A stretch of 9,713 nucleotides of DNA from an uncultured Bacteroidales bacterium (lineage in GTDB: Bacteria; Bacteroidota; Bacteroidia; Bacteroidales; Paludibacteraceae), in the NCBI GenBank assembly GCA_934725535.1, contig CAKVBV010000075.1, positions 1 through 9,713 of the forward strand, written 5' to 3'. The position numbers and the translations under genes were made by a program. The notes beneath the pieces were generated by a model. The model was given only the letters and a program-made list of their open reading frames with translations, was not told the DNA's origin and did no database searches. Positions 6,103-9,713 of this stretch are shown piece by piece. Within the stretch, counting starts at the first letter, position 1; each line of letters begins with the position of its first letter.

Positions 6103-6855
6103 ATGAAAGCATTTCAATTTACCATCGACGGCCGCAAATACGACACGACCGTCAACGAGATAGACGGCGGAATGGCTGAGGTAACAGTCAACGGCACCGT
6201 TTTCCATGTGGCTATCGACCAGATGAAGAACGCCACCTCTATCAAACCTGCCGCTCCACGCGCTGCCGCTACTCCCGCAGCCGCTCCCAAAGTGGCTCAA
6301 GCAGCAGGCACTACCGTAGTCAAGAGCCCCCTGCCGGGTAGTATCGTAAAGGTAGTAGCCGCTGCCGGTCAGTCCGTTAAGCGCGGCGACCTGCTCCTGA
6401 CAATGGAGTCCATGAAGATGGAGAACCAAGTGCTCAGCGAAGTGGAAGGTACCGTAAAGGCAGTACTCGTACAGCCCGGTCAGAACGTGATGCAAGACGA
6501 CAAACTAGTTGAGATTGAGACTGTTGCCATTGCAGCCGCACCTGCCGCTGCTCCTGCAGCACCCAAGGCAGCACCTGCTCCGAAGCCTGCTGCTGCTCCT
6601 GCTGCCGCTCCCGCCCCCAAGGCGGCTGACGTACCCGCAGGCGGAAAGAAGATTGTCTCCCCGCTGCCGGGAAGCATCATCAAAGTGGTAGTTTCGGAAG
6701 GTCAGGCTGTGAAGAAAGGCGACCTCCTGCTCACCCTCGAGAGTATGAAGATGGAGAACTCCGTATTGGCAGAGTGCGACGGCACAGTAACCAAGATTGC
6801 CGTTACTGCCGGTCAGAATGTGATGCAGGACGACCTGCTTGTAGTACTCGGATAA
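6103..6855 (+). CDS. mmdC: Biotin carrier subunit with two tandem biotinyl domains
   Basis: This subunit carries the CO2 group on biotin from the carboxyltransferase to the membrane pump. Residues 1-42 are the N-terminal segment usual in Bacteroidota carriers. An Ala/Pro linker follows, then biotinyl domain 1 (71-138, ESMKMEN with Lys105), a second Ala/Pro/Lys linker (141-181) and biotinyl domain 2 (182-250, ESMKMEN with Lys216). Both domains keep SPLPGSI, the biotinylation motif and GQNVMQDD, so both look functional. Family members I know are about 120-170 residues with a single domain; at 250 this is a full internal duplication. The duplicates have diverged at many third positions, so the event is not recent. 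The stop is 12 bases before the pump subunit start. Confidence 0.94.
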   Translation: MKAFQFTIDGRKYDTTVNEIDGGMAEVTVNGTVFHVAIDQMKNATSIKPAAPRAAATPAAAPKVAQAAGTTVVKSPLPGSIVKVVAAAGQSVKRGDLLLTMESMKMENQVLSEVEGTVKAVLVQPGQNVMQDDKLVEIETVAIAAAPAAAPAAPKAAPAPKPAAAPAAAPAPKAADVPAGGKKIVSPLPGSIIKVVVSEGQAVKKGDLLLTLESMKMENSVLAECDGTVTKIAVTAGQNVMQDDLLVVLG

Positions 6856-6867
6856 CCCCTGCCTGAT

Positions 6868-8163
6868 ATGGAGCAAGTATTAGAGTTCTTCCAGACAATG
6901 GGATTTATGAATATGGACTGGCGTCAAGGTGTGATGCTGCTCGTATCGTTCTTCCTGTTGTATCTGGCCATCAAGAAGCAGTACGAACCGTTGCTGCTCT
7001 TGCCTATCGCGTTTGGTATGTTGCTCACCAACCTGCCCAACGCCAATATGTTCAACCAAGAGTTGTGGGACTTGTTCCTTGCAAAGGACCTGTTCTATGA
7101 CCCTAACGTGGTGAATCCTGATTCTATCACCGATGTATTGGACGCTTTCCGCCACGGTGTGTTGGTGGATGCCGCTCATAGCACCAGCGACATGCTGGCG
7201 ATAGCCAATCCGTCGTACCATAGTTACGGTGCGGTGATGAAGAATGCCGGTCTGCTTGACGTACTGTATATAGGTGTCAAGGCAGGTCTGTACCCCTGCT
7301 TGATTTTCATTGGTGTAGGTGCTATGACCGACTTCGGTCCGCTGATTGCCAACCCTAAATCACTGATGTTGGGTGCTGCTGCTCAGATTGGTATCTTCAT
7401 TACGTTCCTCTGCGCCAATGCTATCGGCTTCACGCCCGCTGAGGCAGGTTCTATCGGTATCATCGGTGGTGCCGACGGTCCTACGTCTATCTACCTGACG
7501 TCCAAACTGGCTCCGCATTTGCTCGGTCCTATTGCTATCGCGGCATACTCGTATATGGCACTCGTGCCGGTTATCCAACCGCCTATCATGAAGACCTTGA
7601 CCACCAAGAAAGAGCGTCAAATCAAGATGAAACAACTCCGCTCGGTCAGCAAAGTCGAGAAGATTGTCTTCCCTGTTGTCATCACCGCTATCGTGGCACT
7701 CGTATTGCCCGATGCCGCTCCGCTGATTGGATGCCTCATGCTGGGTAACCTGATGAAGGAGTGCGGCGTGGTGGACCGTCTGAGCAAGACCGCACAAAAC
7801 GAGTTAATGAACATCGTTGTCATCTTCCTCGGCTTGTCTGTAGGTGCTACCGCTACCGGTGCTACCTTCTTGAATGGCAAGACGATAGCCATCCTCTGTA
7901 TGGGTATTGTGGCGTTCAGCCTGAGTACCGCAGGTGGTGTGCTGCTCGCTAAGTTGATGAACCTCTTCTCCAAAGAGAAAATCAACCCGCTCATCGGTTC
8001 GGCTGGTGTTAGTGCCGTGCCTATGGCAGCCCGTGTCAGTCAGATTGAAGGACAAAAGGCAGACCCGACCAACTTCCTGCTCATGCACGCCATGGGTCCG
8101 AATGTTGCCGGTGTCATCGGCTCCGCAGTGGCTGCAGGTATCCTGCTGTCGATGTTAGGATAA
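6868..8163 (+). CDS. mmdB: Sodium-pumping decarboxylase beta subunit (OadB/MmdB)
   Basis: This inner-membrane subunit decarboxylates carboxybiotin and uses the energy to export Na+. At 431 residues with many hydrophobic helices it matches the family length. The residues I recall as essential in enterobacterial OadB occur at the same numbers: Asp203 in GGADGPTSIY, Tyr229 in AYSYMAL, and Asn373, Gly377, Ser382 and Arg389 in the block INPLIGSAG/VSAVPMAARV. The family motif GVGAMTDFGPLIANP (149-163) and the late HAMGPNVAGVIGSA are intact. It is the last gene of the operon, followed 27 bases later by a strong terminator. Oxaloacetate, glutaconyl-CoA and methylmalonyl-CoA decarboxylases share this subunit, so the substrate is inferred from mce and mmdA. 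Confidence 0.96.
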   Translation: MEQVLEFFQTMGFMNMDWRQGVMLLVSFFLLYLAIKKQYEPLLLLPIAFGMLLTNLPNANMFNQELWDLFLAKDLFYDPNVVNPDSITDVLDAFRHGVLVDAAHSTSDMLAIANPSYHSYGAVMKNAGLLDVLYIGVKAGLYPCLIFIGVGAMTDFGPLIANPKSLMLGAAAQIGIFITFLCANAIGFTPAEAGSIGIIGGADGPTSIYLTSKLAPHLLGPIAIAAYSYMALVPVIQPPIMKTLTTKKERQIKMKQLRSVSKVEKIVFPVVITAIVALVLPDAAPLIGCLMLGNLMKECGVVDRLSKTAQNELMNIVVIFLGLSVGATATGATFLNGKTIAILCMGIVAFSLSTAGGVLLAKLMNLFSKEKINPLIGSAGVSAVPMAARVSQIEGQKADPTNFLLMHAMGPNVAGVIGSAVAAGILLSMLG

Positions 8164-8190
8164 TTGCGCTACAGAACAATAAGCCTATTA

Positions 8191-8226
8191 AGAAAGGCTG
8201 CCTCACAGCGGGGCAGCCTTTCTTTT
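8191..8226 (+). terminator. Intrinsic terminator of the mce-mmd operon
   Basis: AGAAAGGCTGCC (8191-8202) pairs perfectly with GGCAGCCTTTCT (8212-8223) around a nine-base loop, followed by TTTT (8223-8226). An outer inverted repeat (AATAAGC 8178-8184 with GCTTATT 8227-8233) extends it. It lies between two converging genes and can also serve the leftward gene ending at 8276, though the T run on that side is poorer. Confidence 0.92.
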
Positions 8227-8275
8227 GCTTATTACCTGCCAAAGCAACGACTATTGGCGAAATGGCACGATGCTG

Positions 8276-8920
8276 TTAATGACAGAACATCATACCTATA
8301 TATATGCGCGGTCCGTGCGGAGCAAGAAGTCCTGCATTGCGGATAGGAAGCACATAGTCGGCACGTAGTGTAAGGTGCATGTGTGCGGAGACGGCTATCT
8401 CCATCCCCACGAAGGGGTCGAGCATAAAATATGTCTGTCTGTTGAAGAGGGCGTGAGGCTCTTCCTGCCAATCGCTTTGTGAGCCCTCCGTGATATATAA
8501 TGCACGTTGGGCACCTCCTCCAACCGTGGCACCCAAGAAAGGATAGATTTTGTTGCACTGCCAATATGCATCCGCCAATATCCCTCCCCAGCCATTGCGT
8601 ACGTAACTGCCCGATTGCAAGGTATTTGCCTTGTCAGACATCCATACCGGCATAGTGGATACATATCCCTCGCCACCTATTCGCAGGTGCTTCCACAGAT
8701 GCACTCTCGCCGCACCTCCGATGCCCATCGTGGCACCATTCATCGTTAACGGAGCCGCGGCGTTTTTTCCATACAAATATCCCGTATGTACCATCATTCC
8801 GCCCGAGAAGCCTTGATACACTTCAGCGGCAGCGCACATCTGCGAGACGGATAAGCCGGCAGCGCACAATATAGCCCATAGTCTGCGGCTGCATTTTCGT
8901 TTCTTTGATTCTCTATTCAC
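8276..8920 (-). CDS. Probable outer-membrane beta-barrel protein
   Basis: The product has 214 residues from a GTG start. It begins with a basic stretch (KKRK, RR) and a hydrophobic core (LWAILCAAGLSV), with likely cleavage after CAAA and before EVYQG, so it is exported. The mature part is rich in Gly and aromatic residues in alternating short strands (FSGGMMVHTGYLYG, YPFLGATVGGG, FVGMEIAVS, LTLRADYVL) and ends RIYIGMMFCH, as small outer-membrane beta-barrels do. I do not recognise a specific family. The frame stays open to an ATG at 8989, but that would put 23 residues before the signal peptide and place the promoter at 8925-8955 inside the gene, so I prefer GTG 8920. It converges on the mmd operon and shares its terminator region. 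Confidence 0.72.
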   Translation of the reverse strand: MNRESKKRKCSRRLWAILCAAGLSVSQMCAAAEVYQGFSGGMMVHTGYLYGKNAAAPLTMNGATMGIGGAARVHLWKHLRIGGEGYVSTMPVWMSDKANTLQSGSYVRNGWGGILADAYWQCNKIYPFLGATVGGGAQRALYITEGSQSDWQEEPHALFNRQTYFMLDPFVGMEIAVSAHMHLTLRADYVLPIRNAGLLAPHGPRIYIGMMFCH

Positions 8921-8924
8921 GGTA

Positions 8925-8955
8925 CAAAGGTACGACTTTTTTTCGAGTACACAAA
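8925..8955 (-). promoter_or_regulatory. Promoter of the beta-barrel gene
   Basis: On the minus strand, TTTG (8952-8955), a 19-base spacer and TACCTTTG (8925-8932) give a full Bacteroidota promoter. The -7 box is identical to those at 325-332 and 3568-3575. It ends only four bases before the GTG proposed as the start, which implies a leaderless or nearly leaderless mRNA. Confidence 0.65.
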
Positions 8956-8981
8956 GCGCATAACCGGAAGGCAACCAAACG

Positions 8982-9014
8982 TCATCCACTCGCTATCCTC
9001 CCGCTATCCACCCG
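8982..9014. repeat. Array C: three 11-bp CTATCC-type units
   Basis: TCATCCACTCG (8982-8992), CTATCCTCCCG (8993-9003) and CTATCCACCCG (9004-9014) are head-to-tail 11-bp units. Apart from one base pair at the edge, they are the units of array B in a shifted order. The array lies about 27 bases upstream of the -33 box of the leftward promoter. From 9015 to 9127 I see nothing recognisable. Confidence 0.85.
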
Positions 9015-9127
9015 TATAAAGTTATGCGCACTACCCCACTCCATTCACAGGAGAGACAGGGAAGATACAGGAAAAAGGCTATGGTAGTTATTATGATGAT
9101 GCGGACAGATACGACATTGCAATTGTA

Positions 9128-9357
9128 ACGACGCGAGCCGCGTCGTCTCCCAAGCAAAGCATAGTCAGGCGGTTTATGCCAAACCGACCGCAGACGAGGG
9201 TGTCCGCGTCCCCTGGCAAGTATGACGATGCGAGCCGATAAGAAGTTCTACTCAAGCCATAGGCTTTCGCTTCGCTACGGCACTCAGTGTGCTGCCTATG
9301 ACGACGCGAGCCGCGTCGTCCCCCAAGCCGTAACATAACCTTGCGGCAAGGTCGGCT
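9128..9357. repeat. Palindrome-rich intergenic repeat cassette
   Basis: Two identical 19-base palindromes, ACGACGCGAGCCGCGTCGT, lie at 9128-9146 and 9301-9319, each followed by a near-identical YCCCAAGC. A degenerate copy (GACGATGCGAGCCG) lies at 9224-9237. Between and after them are further hairpins: CGGTTT/AAACCG (9170-9186), CATAGGC (9258-9264) with GCCTATG (9294-9300), and ACCTTGC/GCAAGGT (9338-9352) inside AGCCG/CGGCT (9326-9357). It resembles a composite REP/BIME-type element. An 81-codon minus-strand ORF across it is very Arg/Ser-rich and follows the repeat, so it is not called a gene. Confidence 0.7.
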
Positions 9358-9359
9358 GA

Positions 9360-9458
9360 ATCACATACTAATATCATACTAATCACATACTAATCACATA
9401 CTAATCACATACTAATCACATACTAATCACATACTAATCACATACTAATCTCATACAC
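9360..9458. repeat. Nine-unit 11-bp tandem array
   Basis: The unit ATCACATACTA is repeated head to tail. Units 1 and 3-8 are identical, unit 2 is ATATCATACTA and unit 9 is the degenerate ATCTCATACAC. It directly follows the palindromic cassette. There are no spacers, so this is not a CRISPR array. The copy number is likely to vary between strains by slippage. From 9459 to 9551 only a few short TGCGCAATG-type repeats are seen. Confidence 0.95.
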
Positions 9459-9551
9459 TTAACACGAGGAGGACACGACAAACAATGCGCAATGCACAGT
9501 GCGTGGTGCGCAATGGTTGTTAGCGGTTAGGGACAATGGGATGTTACGCAA

Positions 9552-9592
9552 TAAAAACAGCAGGAGGACTGCCATTGAGCAATACTCCCGCC
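9552..9592 (-). terminator. Intrinsic terminator of the leftward GAPDH gene
   Basis: On the minus strand, GGCGGGAG (9592-9585) pairs with CTCCTGCT (9566-9559) with two G-T pairs, and a small ATTG/CAAT stem can form inside. A GTTTTTAT tract follows (9558-9551). It lies 46 bases beyond the stop codon of the leftward gene at 9639. Confidence 0.6.
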
Positions 9593-9638
9593 TCTACGTT
9601 TTATGAAAAACAAAATTATTATGAAATCAGCCTTTTAA

Positions 9639-9713
9639 TCAGCCGTTTACTTTTGCCATGTGGGCAATGAGTTCGAGTACCTTGTTGGAGTAGCCAATCT
9701 CGTTGTCGTACCA
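9639..9713 (-). CDS. gapA: Glyceraldehyde-3-phosphate dehydrogenase, C-terminal end (partial)
   Basis: Only the last 24 codons and the TGA stop lie in the window; the gene continues past the right edge. The residues WYDNEIGYSNKVLELIAHMA are the near-invariant C-terminal helix motif of phosphorylating GAPDH (family signature WYDNEXGYS), and the protein ends MAKVNG. The enzyme is the glycolytic NAD-dependent oxidation of glyceraldehyde 3-phosphate in the cytoplasm. The protein identity is firm despite the short piece; the number of paralogues in the genome cannot be judged. Confidence 0.95.
   Translation of the reverse strand, partial: WYDNEIGYSNKVLELIAHMAKVNG

Noticed and set aside
8921..8989. 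ATG at 8989 as start of the beta-barrel gene
   Set aside because: It places 23 extra residues before a complete signal peptide and runs over a full consensus promoter. It would be acceptable only if an upstream transcription start were shown.
9091..9336. Minus-strand ORF of 81 codons
   Set aside because: Its codons are the palindromic repeat cassette itself; Arg/Ser-rich ORFs of this sort are common false calls over Bacteroidota repeats.
9360..9458. CRISPR array
   Set aside because: The units are contiguous 11-mers without spacers, and no cas gene is near.

Overview
The window reads as chromosomal DNA of a Bacteroidota member, most likely of the order Bacteroidales. The reasons are several promoters of the Bacteroidota type (a TTTG-like -33 box, 19-20 bases, then TAnnTTTG), AT-rich leaders without clear Shine-Dalgarno sites, and a compact methylmalonyl-CoA epimerase / sodium-pumping decarboxylase operon of the succinate-to-propionate pathway. 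No genus can be fixed from the sequence alone.

Layout, left to right. Bases 1-300 hold no gene: a three-unit 11-bp repeat and a leftward promoter for a gene outside the window. Bases 301-721 are a regulatory leader: a rightward promoter, a cobalamin (B12) riboswitch and an intrinsic terminator. They control an 806-residue secreted protein (821-3241) built from alternating CUB-like and sialidase-N-terminal-like beta-sandwich modules, with no recognisable catalytic domain. About 500 noncoding bases follow, with a second 11-bp repeat array, hairpins and a promoter. The operon mce-mmdA-mmdD-mmdC-mmdB (3750-8163) comes next and ends at a strong terminator. A leftward outer-membrane beta-barrel gene (8276-8920) faces it. 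The last part, about 8990-9638, is noncoding: a third array of the first repeat family, a palindrome-rich repeat cassette, a nine-unit 11-bp tandem array and a terminator. The window ends inside the 3' end of a leftward glyceraldehyde-3-phosphate dehydrogenase gene.

How it works together. The operon converts (R)-methylmalonyl-CoA to the (S) form and decarboxylates it to propionyl-CoA, using the free energy to pump Na+ out of the cell. The upstream step, methylmalonyl-CoA mutase, needs B12 and is not in the window. The neighbouring B12-riboswitch gene therefore suggests, without proof, a link between cobalamin supply at the cell surface and propionate fermentation. The two transcription units have separate promoters.

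Most worth a second look: the riboswitch-controlled modular surface protein, which matches no B12 transport protein I know; the biotin carrier with two complete biotinyl domains; and four intergenic tandem arrays that all have an 11-bp period.
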